In this document: positions 56,710 through 63,646 of the stretch, one piece after another
How the letters are laid out: each line of letters opens with the position of its first letter
Position numbering within the stretch: the stretch's first letter is position 1
NCBI RefSeq assembly: GCF_001989455.1
Contig: NZ_CP018346.1
Location: 434,001 to 498,000, forward strand
Reading direction: 5' to 3'
Length of the DNA stretch: 64,000 nt
Source of the DNA: Prochlorococcus sp. RS04
GTDB taxonomy: Bacteria > Cyanobacteriota > Cyanobacteriia > PCC-6307 > Cyanobiaceae
Made by a program: the position numbers and the translations under genes
The notes under the pieces: model-generated
Databases searched by the model: none
What the model saw: the letters and a program-made list of their open reading frames with translations, nothing else
What the model was told of the DNA's origin: nothing

Positions 56710-56892
56710 CTATTCAGATTCATAGAGCAAAATAGATTCAATTATTCTTTTATCACTATCAGAAAGTTTATAATCTTCCAATTTCCACTCAACAAACTGT
56801 ACACACTCATCAATAGAAGGATTCTTATCCCGGCACTTACGCCACTCTCTAATCCAATCTGCCAAGGCAAAAGTTATTTTTGTGGTAAGCAT
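56710..56892 (-). CDS. Small hypothetical protein
   Basis: About 60 residues, MLTTKITFALADWIREWRKC, then RDKNPSIDECVQFVEWKLED and DKRIIESILLYESE. Helical, with two Cys. An in-frame TTG at 56901 precedes the ATG at 56892. It starts 2 bases after the stop of the neighbouring 46-residue gene, so the two are likely coupled. No family recognised. Confidence 0.6.
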   Translation of the reverse strand: MLTTKITFALADWIREWRKCRDKNPSIDECVQFVEWKLEDYKLSDSDKRIIESILLYESE

Positions 56893-56894
56893 AT

Positions 56895-57035
56895 TTACCA
56901 ATTAGGGTAATTAAAATCTCTGCCAGTAGGTTCTTCATAAAATCCTCCATCCTTTATACCTTTATAATATTTTTCAATAATCTTTTCGCAAGAAGCTATT
57001 GAGGGAACTAAATGTCCTAAATATATTGGCTCCAT
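56895..57035 (-). CDS. Small hypothetical protein
   Basis: A 46-residue protein, MEPIYLGHLVPSIASCEKII, then EKYYKGIKDGGFYEEPTGRD and FNYPNW. The balanced composition and almost direct link to the next gene suggest it is real. No family recognised. Confidence 0.5.
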   Translation of the reverse strand: MEPIYLGHLVPSIASCEKIIEKYYKGIKDGGFYEEPTGRDFNYPNW

Positions 57036-57109
57036 CGTAATTGATATAATGATTTAAATTATTTATTATTCTATATAAGAATTTAATAAATAGATTATTA
57101 ATATTCATT

Positions 57110-57205
57110 ATGGATTTCATCAAAAAGAACAAGATCTTAACATTAATGGCTGTAATTGCAGTTTTATCATTTGTATTAGAAAAAGTAGGCATAATACACC
57201 CTTAA
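57110..57205 (+). CDS. 31-residue membrane peptide
   Basis: MDFIKKNKILTLMAVIAVLS followed by FVLEKVGIIHP: one hydrophobic segment after a basic start. ATG start at 57110. Supported only by composition. Divergent from the 46-residue gene across 74 bases. Confidence 0.4.
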   Translation: MDFIKKNKILTLMAVIAVLSFVLEKVGIIHP

Positions 57206-57234
57206 ATTAATTAAGTTTATTTGATAAATACTTC

Positions 57235-57324
57235 CTAATGAAATAAGTAAACAGATACTATTACTGCAAAAATAAGAAATGGAGATAATAATGTAAAAAT
57301 TAAAGTTGAAAGATCAATAAGCAT
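57235..57324 (-). CDS. 29-residue membrane peptide
   Basis: MLIDLSTLIFTLLSPFLIFA followed by VIVSVYLFH, a single hydrophobic segment with almost no charged residues. This could be a real mini membrane protein of the kind used as thylakoid complex subunits, or a chance open frame. It converges on the 31-residue gene. Confidence 0.3.
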   Translation of the reverse strand: MLIDLSTLIFTLLSPFLIFAVIVSVYLFH

Positions 57325-57413
57325 AAATTTTAAATAAAACACAAATTTAATAAACATCACTTTTAAGCATTTGCAATAAGTAAAATTTAAATTATTACGA
57401 TATAAAAAAACAT

Positions 57414-57611
57414 TTGATTAAAGAGAGATATAAAAAAGAATATGAAGAGGGCTCAGACTTACTATGGCCTAGTGATAAAGAAGATAAAATAACTCGGCAA
57501 TTTTATAAAGATTTATCTATTCTTTCAAATAACATAAACTATAGTAAAAAGAAAAAGCTAAAACTTTTTGAACAAGTAGTTAGAATAATAAAAGGCAAAG
57601 GCTGGGGTTAA
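57414..57611 (+). CDS. Small charged hypothetical protein
   Basis: A 65-residue basic protein, MIKERYKKEYEEGSDLLWPS, then DKEDKITRQFYKDLSILSNN and VVRIIKGKGWG. It starts at a TTG (57414) because no ATG is available. It precedes the CPBP protease gene by 17 bases on the same strand. Function unknown. Confidence 0.5.
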   Translation: MIKERYKKEYEEGSDLLWPSDKEDKITRQFYKDLSILSNNINYSKKKKLKLFEQVVRIIKGKGWG

Positions 57612-57628
57612 TTAATATTCAAATTAAA

Positions 57629-58489
57629 ATGAAAAATGTAATGATACTAATTAGAAGTTTTTTTCTTTTAAGACCAAGATTTTTATCCACTATATTTTTT
57701 ATTCCTATTCTTTATGGCATTGGCTTGGCTTTATCTCAGCCACTTTTATTGTTTAATTTTGAAAAAGAAAATTTATCCTTAATTGGTACTATTATTACTT
57801 TCTTACTTTTTATCCTTTTACTTCCACATTGGTTTTATATCAAACGAAACAAATCAAGTGCTTGGATAATTCTTGGGATAACAAAAGACAAATTCTTAAA
57901 AAACCTTGTCAATTTTTCTCAAGGTATTTTATTTGCTTTAGTTTTAATAATTCTAATTCTGGTACCACTATTGCAAAAAAATTATATTTCTTGGATAGGT
58001 GAATTCTCGCCAATAATATTGTTAAATTCTATTGTACTGGGATTAGGTGTTGGATTCGCAGAGGAAATAATTTTTAGAGGCTGGTTACAAGAAGAATTAA
58101 AATTTGAATATGGCACAAAAATATCAATAGCTTTGCAAGCTATAATTTTTAGCTTCGTTCATAATTTATCAAATGAGATCTTTTGGGACATCGCAGGATT
58201 ACGTTTGGGATTTATTTTACTTGGGATATTTCTATCATTAGTAAAAATTAGAGATAAAGGTTCTTTATGGAATTGCATAGGAATTCATGGAGGACTTGTG
58301 GGCATTTGGTTTTTATTAAATAACGGATTAATAGAATTCAAAGAAAATACACCTTCTTTTTTAGCAGGGCCTTTTACACAAAATGTTCCGAACCCAATCG
58401 GAAGCTTTAGTGCAATTATAATATTACTTTTGTTATGTATTTTTTATACAGTAAAATCAAAAAGGATTTTTACTAGACGTTTTAATTAG
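57629..58489 (+). CDS. CPBP family intramembrane metalloprotease
   Basis: A 286-residue protein with about eight membrane segments. The CAAX/CPBP catalytic motifs are GFAEEIIFRGWLQEEL near residue 140 (EExxxR), FSFVHNLSNEI near 172 and IGIHGGLVGIWF near 215, which are all intact. In bacteria such proteins process or protect membrane peptides, including bacteriocins, but the target here is unknown. Confidence 0.88.
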   Translation: MKNVMILIRSFFLLRPRFLSTIFFIPILYGIGLALSQPLLLFNFEKENLSLIGTIITFLLFILLLPHWFYIKRNKSSAWIILGITKDKFLKNLVNFSQGILFALVLIILILVPLLQKNYISWIGEFSPIILLNSIVLGLGVGFAEEIIFRGWLQEELKFEYGTKISIALQAIIFSFVHNLSNEIFWDIAGLRLGFILLGIFLSLVKIRDKGSLWNCIGIHGGLVGIWFLLNNGLIEFKENTPSFLAGPFTQNVPNPIGSFSAIIILLLLCIFYTVKSKRIFTRRFN

Positions 58490-58551
58490 ATATAAATACG
58501 GATTGATTTTTGATTAGTAATTGTCAGAGTAAAATAAAGCTTAATATTCAT

Positions 58552-58716
58552 ATGAACTTTGAGGCAGGAATAAGGTTTATTGTGTTTTTAATAATTTTTG
58601 GTGTTACAAACTATCTAATGATGTTGAGAAGATATGAAAACGACATCAAAAAAAAGAAATATTTACAGCAGAAAAAAATTTCCAGGCTATACCCTAAAGG
58701 TTCATTTATTTTCTGA
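58552..58716 (+). CDS. Small membrane protein, unknown
   Basis: A 54-residue protein from the ATG at 58552: MNFEAGIRFIVFLIIFGVTN, then a basic tail (YENDIKKKKYLQQKKISRLY, PKGSFIF). One N-terminal membrane segment with an amphipathic, Lys-rich C-terminus. An in-frame ATG upstream at 58510 would add 14 polar residues and is less likely. No family recognised. Confidence 0.5.
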   Translation: MNFEAGIRFIVFLIIFGVTNYLMMLRRYENDIKKKKYLQQKKISRLYPKGSFIF

Positions 58717-58745
58717 AATTAAAAAAGGTTTTTTGTAGAATTTCC

Positions 58746-58994
58746 TTACCATTTTTTATTAGTTTTTTGCCAACCTTCATTTAACAATTTTTGCCATAAT
58801 AATCTTGCTTCTTCAATAATAATTTTTTTTCTAGTTTTCATTAATGGAGGATTTTCACCATGAATTCCCATAATAATTCCTTCTTCAATAAACATATAAT
58901 CAATAGATTTATCAGAATTATCTCTATCTTTGTAAAAACGCATCACCCCTACAAAATTGGAGTCAATTAACCAGAAATCATTAGTTGTATTCAA
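58746..58994 (-). CDS. DUF1651 family protein
   Basis: An 82-residue protein matching the DUF1651 pattern: DFWLIDSNFVGVMRFYKD, ENPPLMKTRKKIIIEEARLL and WQKLLNEGWQKTNKKW. The family is small, restricted to marine picocyanobacteria in my experience, and multi-copy in some genomes. Function is unknown. Confidence 0.85.
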   Translation of the reverse strand: MNTTNDFWLIDSNFVGVMRFYKDRDNSDKSIDYMFIEEGIIMGIHGENPPLMKTRKKIIIEEARLLWQKLLNEGWQKTNKKW

Positions 58995-59066
58995 AAATCC
59001 AAAATGAAATTAAATTAATAATATGCTTTCATTACAATTTGCGAGGGAAATATTTATTTAGTTTAT

Positions 59067-59495
59067 TTAAATTTGATATGTTTTTTCTTTTTGTCTATTT
59101 TTTTTCAATTCTCCACGTTTTTTCTTAACCTCAACTCTTTTCTTTTGTGATGCTTTAGTGGGTTGCGTATATTTTCTTAATTTAAAAGGTTTATTTAAAG
59201 CATTTTTTATTATTGAACTAAATTTCATTAAAGCTAGCTGCCTATTTAATAATTGATTTCTGTGTTGTTGAACCGCTATACGTAAGCTATTATTCACTAA
59301 TTTATTTTTCAAGTTTCCCTTAAGAATTTCTTTCTGATAATCATTTAATACTTTGGAATCTTCTAAATTAAAAATAATCTCTACTCTGCTTTCAATTTTA
59401 TTTACATTTTGTCCTCCAGGACCTGAGGATCTAGAAAATCGCCACTTAATTTCGTTGGATGGGATTACTAATGTTTTAGTAATTTTTAAATCCAT
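59067..59495 (-). CDS. arfB: Alternative ribosome-rescue factor ArfB-type (GGQ release factor)
   Basis: A 142-residue stop-codon-independent peptidyl-tRNA hydrolase with the GGQ loop in RFSRSSGPGGQNVNKIESRV near residue 19. A Lys/Arg-rich C-terminal tail (about 105-142, with RVEVKKKRGELKKNRQKEK) fits into the mRNA channel in this family. Complete. It starts 205 bases from the next gene, with a possible structured RNA in between. Confidence 0.93.
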   Translation of the reverse strand: MDLKITKTLVIPSNEIKWRFSRSSGPGGQNVNKIESRVEIIFNLEDSKVLNDYQKEILKGNLKNKLVNNSLRIAVQQHRNQLLNRQLALMKFSSIIKNALNKPFKLRKYTQPTKASQKKRVEVKKKRGELKKNRQKEKTYQI

Positions 59496-59566
59496 TTTTA
59501 GTTCTTTTTGATTTAGATCTTTAGAATCATCTCCTTAATACTTTAAAACATACCTTAAAATTCGAT

Positions 59567-59635
59567 CGGTAAACACTGGGCGGTTAAGTTAGGTAAACCG
59601 AAATTCGGTGTATTTGCCGTAACAATATCTTCGGT
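59567..59635 (+). promoter_or_regulatory. Candidate structured leader with alternative CGGT/ACCG pairings
   Basis: An outer stem CGGTAAA (59567-59573) with TTTGCCG (59613-59619), and inner alternatives: CGGTT (59581-59585) with AACCG (59596-59600), or ACCGA (59597-59601) with TCGGT (59605-59609). TCGGT recurs at 59631-59635. The mutually exclusive pairings resemble a switch or attenuator. It lies 65 bases before the coiled-coil gene at 59700. Not matched to a known riboswitch. Confidence 0.35.
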
Positions 59636-59699
59636 ATTTATCCTTTCATATTTCAAAGAATTATCAGATATTTAATTTGTACTAATTCAAAGGTCACTT

Positions 59700-59936
59700 A
59701 TGTATTCAATGTTTGATCTTCTTTTTGAAACACCTTCATATCGCCCTGTATATGTTATTTCCGATAGTGAAATGAAGGAGTTAAAGAAAAACCAACATCA
59801 AGAAGAGCTTGATGAAATTACAACACAAAAAGTAAGACTTGAAGATGCTTTTAAAGCTCAACTAAAACATCTTGAAGAGAGAGAAAAAGAAGTAAAAAAA
59901 GAACTTAAAGTACTCTCAGCCTCAAAAGATAAATAA
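59700..59936 (+). CDS. Small coiled-coil protein
   Basis: A 78-residue protein with a distinctive start MYSMFDLLFETPSYRPVYVI and a strongly charged helical region (KKNQHQEELDEITTQKVRLE, then HLEEREKEVKKELKVL) that should form a coiled coil. The N-terminal block resembles that of several small marine cyanobacterial proteins of unknown function. Followed by a strong terminator. Confidence 0.7.
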   Translation: MYSMFDLLFETPSYRPVYVISDSEMKELKKNQHQEELDEITTQKVRLEDAFKAQLKHLEEREKEVKKELKVLSASKDK

Positions 59937-59963
59937 TTTATTTTTAGAGAAATTACTTTTTTC

Positions 59964-59989
59964 AAAGACGGTTAAAAACCGTCTTTTTT
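59964..59989 (+). terminator. Terminator of the coiled-coil gene
   Basis: A 10-base perfect stem (AAAGACGGTT with AACCGTCTTT) with loop AAA and a run of T to 59989, 28 bases after the stop of the gene at 59700. Classic intrinsic terminator. Confidence 0.93.
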
Positions 59990-60055
59990 AATTCTTATAG
60001 TTTTAAAAGATATATTAAATCCACAAATTTTAAAAATATTTTCCATAATTAGAAA

Positions 60056-60160
60056 ATGAATAATAACAAAGAAAAAATAAGAATGTTCTTACCCTTTAGT
60101 TGGGTAATCTGTGCAGCAATATCTTTTGCTTATATAAATTTGCATTTAATAAATACCTAA
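60056..60160 (+). CDS. 34-residue membrane peptide
   Basis: MNNNKEKIRMFLPFSWVICA followed by AISFAYINLHLINT: a polar start and one membrane segment (about 11-28). It lies 5 bases before the start of the next gene, which suggests a two-gene unit. No family recognised. Confidence 0.45.
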   Translation: MNNNKEKIRMFLPFSWVICAAISFAYINLHLINT

Positions 60161-60165
60161 TATAA

Positions 60166-60510
60166 ATGTCTTATCTCTCAAGAGACGAAATACTTGCATC
60201 TTCAAAAGGGTGGGTAGCATCTTTTTTAAATTTTCTTCCTGGTTTAGGATCGGGTTACTTATATCAAAGAAGATGGAAACCCTATTTTTTTACCCTCACT
60301 GCTAGTACTGCTTGGTTCGCTTTAGGTATTTTTTTACAAGGTGATTCAGAGCCTTCTCAAAATGAACAAATAATTGGAATTTCTGGTCTTTTTTTCATAT
60401 CAATAGTTACAGTTATTGAAGCCAACTTGGCTTTCAAAAAAGCAAGAAATAAAACAAAAGCTGAAAAACAGAAAATAATATCCACTACCAAAAAAGCATG
60501 GTTTAAATAA
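60166..60510 (+). CDS. Membrane protein, unknown
   Basis: A 114-residue protein with SSKGWVASFLNFLPGLGSGY near residue 12, LYQRRWKPYFFTLTASTAWF near 32 and a segment IIGISGLFFISIVTVIEANL near 69, then a basic tail (KKARNKTKAEKQK). Two to three hydrophobic helices. Resembles small conserved cyanobacterial membrane proteins (PGLGSGYLY motif) without a known function. Confidence 0.65.
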   Translation: MSYLSRDEILASSKGWVASFLNFLPGLGSGYLYQRRWKPYFFTLTASTAWFALGIFLQGDSEPSQNEQIIGISGLFFISIVTVIEANLAFKKARNKTKAEKQKIISTTKKAWFK

Positions 60511-60610
60511 TTCAAAAAATTAGATCTAAAAAATATTTTATTAGTTCTAAGTTTTTTAATTTAAGTAAAAAATTCCCATATATAATTTTTAAGATAATTT
60601 AAAATTTTTT

Positions 60611-60883
60611 TTAGTTATAAAAAAATAAAATTTCCTTTTCTTTGAGACCTTCCCATCCCGAGTCTATTAATAATTGATTCAATGTTTCTTTATCAAAATG
60701 CTTAGAACCCGTTTTGACGCATCTATTTCTCATTGATTTTTTAACACCACTCCTTTGTCTTTTATTCTCCTCATCCATAATTCTATTGTATAGATCTAGC
60801 ATTTTTTGAGGGATTGGAGTGCCGTCAAGATCCACTCCATTTTGAATAGCAAGATCAACAGCCTGCATTCCCATTTTCTCCAT
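60611..60883 (-). CDS. Small hypothetical protein
   Basis: A 90-residue soluble protein, MEKMGMQAVDLAIQNGVDLD, then GTPIPQKMLDLYNRIMDEEN, KKSMRNRCVKTGSKHFDKET and GWEGLKEKEILFFYN. The sequence looks like a picocyanobacterial conserved hypothetical protein with a possible helix-turn-helix-like pattern. No assigned function. Confidence 0.7.
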   Translation of the reverse strand: MEKMGMQAVDLAIQNGVDLDGTPIPQKMLDLYNRIMDEENKRQRSGVKKSMRNRCVKTGSKHFDKETLNQLLIDSGWEGLKEKEILFFYN

Positions 60884-60950
60884 ATATTAAAAAAAAGCTG
60901 AAACTATAATAAAACAAAACTTATTAATCTAAAATTCTTTGAATAATAAT

Positions 60951-61400
60951 TTATTGATTTTGAATTTCCTTAAGTACTCTAATAGCCTCTTTAATGTGTT
61001 CAGGACCATTCAATAAATCTCTAAAAATATGCCTAACTGTTCCTTTGCGATCAATAACGTAAGTTACCCTACCATCCATGAAACCTAATACTTTAGGAAC
61101 TTTAAAAGTTTTCCTTAGAGAGTCATTCGTATCACAAAGTAGTGGATATTGTAATTTATTTTTATTAGCAAATGCCAAATGACTTGAGGTACTTCCATTA
61201 CTTACTCCCCAAACTTGTGCCCCTAATACTTTAAATAAGTCATATTTATCTCTAAATCCGCAAACTTCTATAGTGCAACCCGGCGTATCATCTTTGGGAT
61301 AAAAAAACAAAACAAGGGGGGTTTTTAAACCCTTATTTGATCTTTTAACTCCATTTTGATCCAGTAAAGAAAATTCTGGAATTTTATCTCCAATCTGCAC
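60951..61400 (-). CDS. bcp: Peroxiredoxin Q/BCP
   Basis: Thioredoxin-dependent peroxidase of the AhpC/TSA superfamily, 149 aa. The catalytic Cys sits in YPKDDTPGCTIEVCGFRDKY near residue 42, with a resolving Cys five residues later, as in the alpha-helical Cys pair of the BCP subfamily. VWGVSNGSTSSHLAFANKN and GTVRHIFRDLLNGPEHI also fit. Protects against peroxides. Confidence 0.95.
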   Translation of the reverse strand: MQIGDKIPEFSLLDQNGVKRSNKGLKTPLVLFFYPKDDTPGCTIEVCGFRDKYDLFKVLGAQVWGVSNGSTSSHLAFANKNKLQYPLLCDTNDSLRKTFKVPKVLGFMDGRVTYVIDRKGTVRHIFRDLLNGPEHIKEAIRVLKEIQNQ

Positions 61401-61463
61401 AATGATTCTTATAAAGTTCCATATTAGAGGTTAATATGTTTTTTTTGTGGCCTTAAAGTAAAT

Positions 61464-61488
61464 AACTGATATTAAAGTCAGTTTTTTT
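61464..61488 (+). terminator. Orphan terminator-like hairpin
   Basis: A 6-base stem (AACTGA with TCAGTT) around an 8-base loop, followed by T to 61488. It is on the plus strand, but no plus-strand gene precedes it before 60510. It may end a short transcript from the bcp upstream region. Stem strength is modest. Confidence 0.4.
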
Positions 61489-61550
61489 GTTTTAAAAGAT
61501 ACTAAAAAATTATTGAAATAAACTAGGGTGAATTTATTAATTCAATAATT

Positions 61551-61685
61551 ATGGAATTAATAATTTATATTTTTTTATTTCTAATTCTTTTTTTGGGAGT
61601 TATTTTTAACTTAAAAATAACTAATTTTAAAAAAATTAAAGAAATACGAAACAAAGCCAAAGATTATTCAAAAAAGAATAACTAA
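61551..61685 (+). CDS. Small membrane protein, unknown
   Basis: A 44-residue protein, MELIIYIFLFLILFLGVIFN followed by a Lys-rich tail ending AKDYSKKNN. One membrane helix with a basic cytoplasmic tail. Convergent with the next minus-strand gene. No family recognised. Confidence 0.45.
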   Translation: MELIIYIFLFLILFLGVIFNLKITNFKKIKEIRNKAKDYSKKNN

Positions 61686-61701
61686 TTAAGTATTGCTAAG
61701 A

Positions 61702-61941
61702 TTAAAATTCAATTTTTTCATTTGGAGTAAATACTGAGCAATATTTTTTTACAAGGTCCTTTGGCTGAATAGTGGAAGGATTCGTTAATTTTAATTTTAG
61801 TTTTTCTATAGTCTCATTAGCATTAATCTCACCTAGTCGATATCTTGCACACGTATCCAATACTTTAAACATTTTTGTGGTAACGGCTTCAGCTGGATAA
61901 ATTAGAAAAAAAAGGTAAAAAACAACAAATAAGTACTTCAT
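61702..61941 (-). CDS. Small secreted or lumenal hypothetical protein
   Basis: A 79-residue protein with a signal peptide (MKYLFVVFYLFFLIYPAEA, cleavage after Ala19) and a mature part of about 60 residues holding Cys in DTCARYRLGE and KKYCSVFTP that may form one disulfide. Likely exported to periplasm or thylakoid lumen. No family recognised. Confidence 0.65.
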   Translation of the reverse strand: MKYLFVVFYLFFLIYPAEAVTTKMFKVLDTCARYRLGEINANETIEKLKLKLTNPSTIQPKDLVKKYCSVFTPNEKIEF

Positions 61942-62119
61942 TTTTTTTTTGATAGTAGATATATAGCAAATGGTTTCAATAGTTTAGAAAAAAATTAATT
62001 TAGAAAAGATTAAAATTTAATAGAATAATCTATTATGAATTGAATCTAGGATTTCTATAAAATAATAATAAAAGAAATTAAGATAAAATAAGTGTTAGTA
62101 ATAAATAATCTCGGTGAAA

Positions 62120-62257
62120 ATGAGAAAATTAATAGACAAACATATAACTCTTATAAATTGGTACCAAAAAAAATTCAAATTGAGTGATTATCAATTACTT
62201 TGGTTAGTTTTCTTTAAAGGAGTATTAATAACAATAATATTTTTCAAAATTTTTTAA
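62120..62257 (+). CDS. Small membrane-associated protein
   Basis: A 45-residue protein, MRKLIDKHITLINWYQKKFK, then LSDYQLLWLVFFKGVLITII and FFKIF. An amphipathic first half with a hydrophobic C-terminus. The pattern NWYQKK...SDYQxLW...FxKG looks like a recurrent picocyanobacterial small-protein family, from memory. A GTG at 62114 is an alternative start. Confidence 0.5.
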   Translation: MRKLIDKHITLINWYQKKFKLSDYQLLWLVFFKGVLITIIFFKIF

Positions 62258-62348
62258 TATTAAAAAAAGCTTTTCCGAGAATGAAATTTTCACATGGTTT
62301 GACTATATTTAAGAGTAGATTTCCTTATTAGTTAAATAGTTATCAGTT

Positions 62349-62615
62349 ATGAATATTTTTGGTGTAGGTTTGCCTGAAGTTACTGTAATACTTGTCTTAG
62401 CTCTTTTAATTTTTGGTCCAAAAAAGCTTCCAGAATTAGGGAAACAGCTTGGTAAAACTTTGAAAAGTCTTAAAAAAGCATCGAATGAATTTCAAAATGA
62501 AATCGACCAAGTTATGAACGAAGAAGATAAAGATGAATCTCCTAAATCTATAGAAAGCAATCAAACCAACGAAATTAATCAAGAAAAAATAGATTCAGAA
62601 AACAGCAAAAAATAA
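62349..62615 (+). CDS. tatA: Twin-arginine translocation protein TatA/E
   Basis: Pore-forming subunit of Tat export of folded proteins. An 88-residue protein with N-terminal membrane helix (GVGLPEVTVILVLALLIFGP), the hinge GPKKLPELGKQLGKTLK, an amphipathic helix and a long acidic tail. Complete. The next gene starts 4 bases after its stop. Confidence 0.95.
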   Translation: MNIFGVGLPEVTVILVLALLIFGPKKLPELGKQLGKTLKSLKKASNEFQNEIDQVMNEEDKDESPKSIESNQTNEINQEKIDSENSKK

Positions 62616-62619
62616 TATC

Positions 62620-63012
62620 TTGGATAGGCCCATAACCCCCATAGACGAATTTGAAAGAGCATTAGATAAAGCAGCTCTTACTAAAGAAGAATATGAATTG
62701 ATAGACTACATCCGCTATACAAGTGTTTTTACACAACCTAGTCTTATTAAAGATTTAAAAAGGCCATCAAAACCACCCCTTTTGTCAGTTCTATGTCAAA
62801 TTTGCAGAAAAATTGGTTCGGAGATGCCAGATCATTTCAAAAAAGTAATTGAGTGGTCAATTGAAATAAGTGATCACAATACAAAATGGGATGCTCATTT
62901 AATTTGTGCAGAAGCATTAAATATAGACAAAATCCCATTAAGTCCTATTCATGGAACAACTTTATTTGATGTTCTTGTTGTACACAAAGAATTATTTCTA
63001 GGCTTTGATTAA
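62620..63012 (+). CDS. Hypothetical helical protein
   Basis: A 130-residue protein from a TTG start: ITPIDEFERALDKAALTKEE, IRYTSVFTQPSLIKDLKRPS, VLCQICRKIGSEMPDHFKKV and HGTTLFDVLVVHKELFLGFD. Mostly helical, with one CxxC pair (CQIC). Conserved-looking but not recognised. Location 4 bases after tatA suggests cotranscription. Confidence 0.65.
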   Translation: MDRPITPIDEFERALDKAALTKEEYELIDYIRYTSVFTQPSLIKDLKRPSKPPLLSVLCQICRKIGSEMPDHFKKVIEWSIEISDHNTKWDAHLICAEALNIDKIPLSPIHGTTLFDVLVVHKELFLGFD

Positions 63013-63023
63013 ATTAAATTAAA

Positions 63024-63341
63024 TTAATCATCTACAGGCACAGAATCAGTATCTATAACTTCCGAATCATCATACTTATTTATTTTATTTTCAATCCAGT
63101 TATTTATATAACTAACTAAAGGCAATGAACCTCTAAAAATAAAAATAGAGGTAGGCAAAGCGCTTAATAATCCGACTACAGGACTTTTAAAAAGTAATCT
63201 TCCTGCTTTTATGTTAAATAAAATAATAAGCGCTGAGGGGACTATAACTTTAACTACTGTTTTGAGCGCCTCAAGCCAACCAACACGATATATCCACCAT
63301 ATTAAAATTATGCCAACTATATATAGGAATAAGTAAGTCAT
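63024..63341 (-). CDS. Membrane protein, unknown
   Basis: A 105-residue protein with hydrophobic segments YLFLYIVGIILIWWIYRVGW near the start and VVKVIVPSALIILFNIKAGR near 29, GLLSALPTSIFIFRG near 60, then an acidic tail. Two to three membrane helices. No family recognised. Convergent with the helical protein gene. Confidence 0.6.
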   Translation of the reverse strand: MTYLFLYIVGIILIWWIYRVGWLEALKTVVKVIVPSALIILFNIKAGRLLFKSPVVGLLSALPTSIFIFRGSLPLVSYINNWIENKINKYDDSEVIDTDSVPVDD

Positions 63342-63465
63342 AAAAATAGTATAATGATTATCTATTTATCTTGTTCTTACTAAAAAAAGATTTTATAAAT
63401 TTCTTTTACATCAATCAATCAAATTTAGTAATGAGTTTTTCTGAAAAAAAAAATTTTTAATCAAG

Positions 63466-63645
63466 ATGCAATCTGATGAAGACTTAAAAAAGCAGGTTAC
63501 AACATCCTCTACAGCGGATGATGTAGCCCTAATTGGTCAACGCTTAGGTTATGACTTTTCCGGAGATGATCTATTAAGATTTAATGGACAAAAAGTTGAT
63601 AAAATTACCGTAAGAAAGGTAGATCATCCAGGAGAATATCACTAA
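63466..63645 (+). CDS. Nif11-domain-like short peptide
   Basis: A 59-residue protein, MQSDEDLKKQVTTSSTADDV, then ALIGQRLGYDFSGDDLLRFN and GQKVDKITVRKVDHPGEYH. The first 35 residues follow the Nif11 pattern (EDLKKQV...DDVxxIxxxLGYDFSGDDLL) used by leader peptides of lanthipeptide-type (prochlorosin) precursors. There is no Gly-Gly cleavage site and no Cys core, so it is more likely a free-standing Nif11-like protein than a precursor. It converges on the gene at 63647. Confidence 0.6.
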   Translation: MQSDEDLKKQVTTSSTADDVALIGQRLGYDFSGDDLLRFNGQKVDKITVRKVDHPGEYH

Positions 63646-63646
63646 A

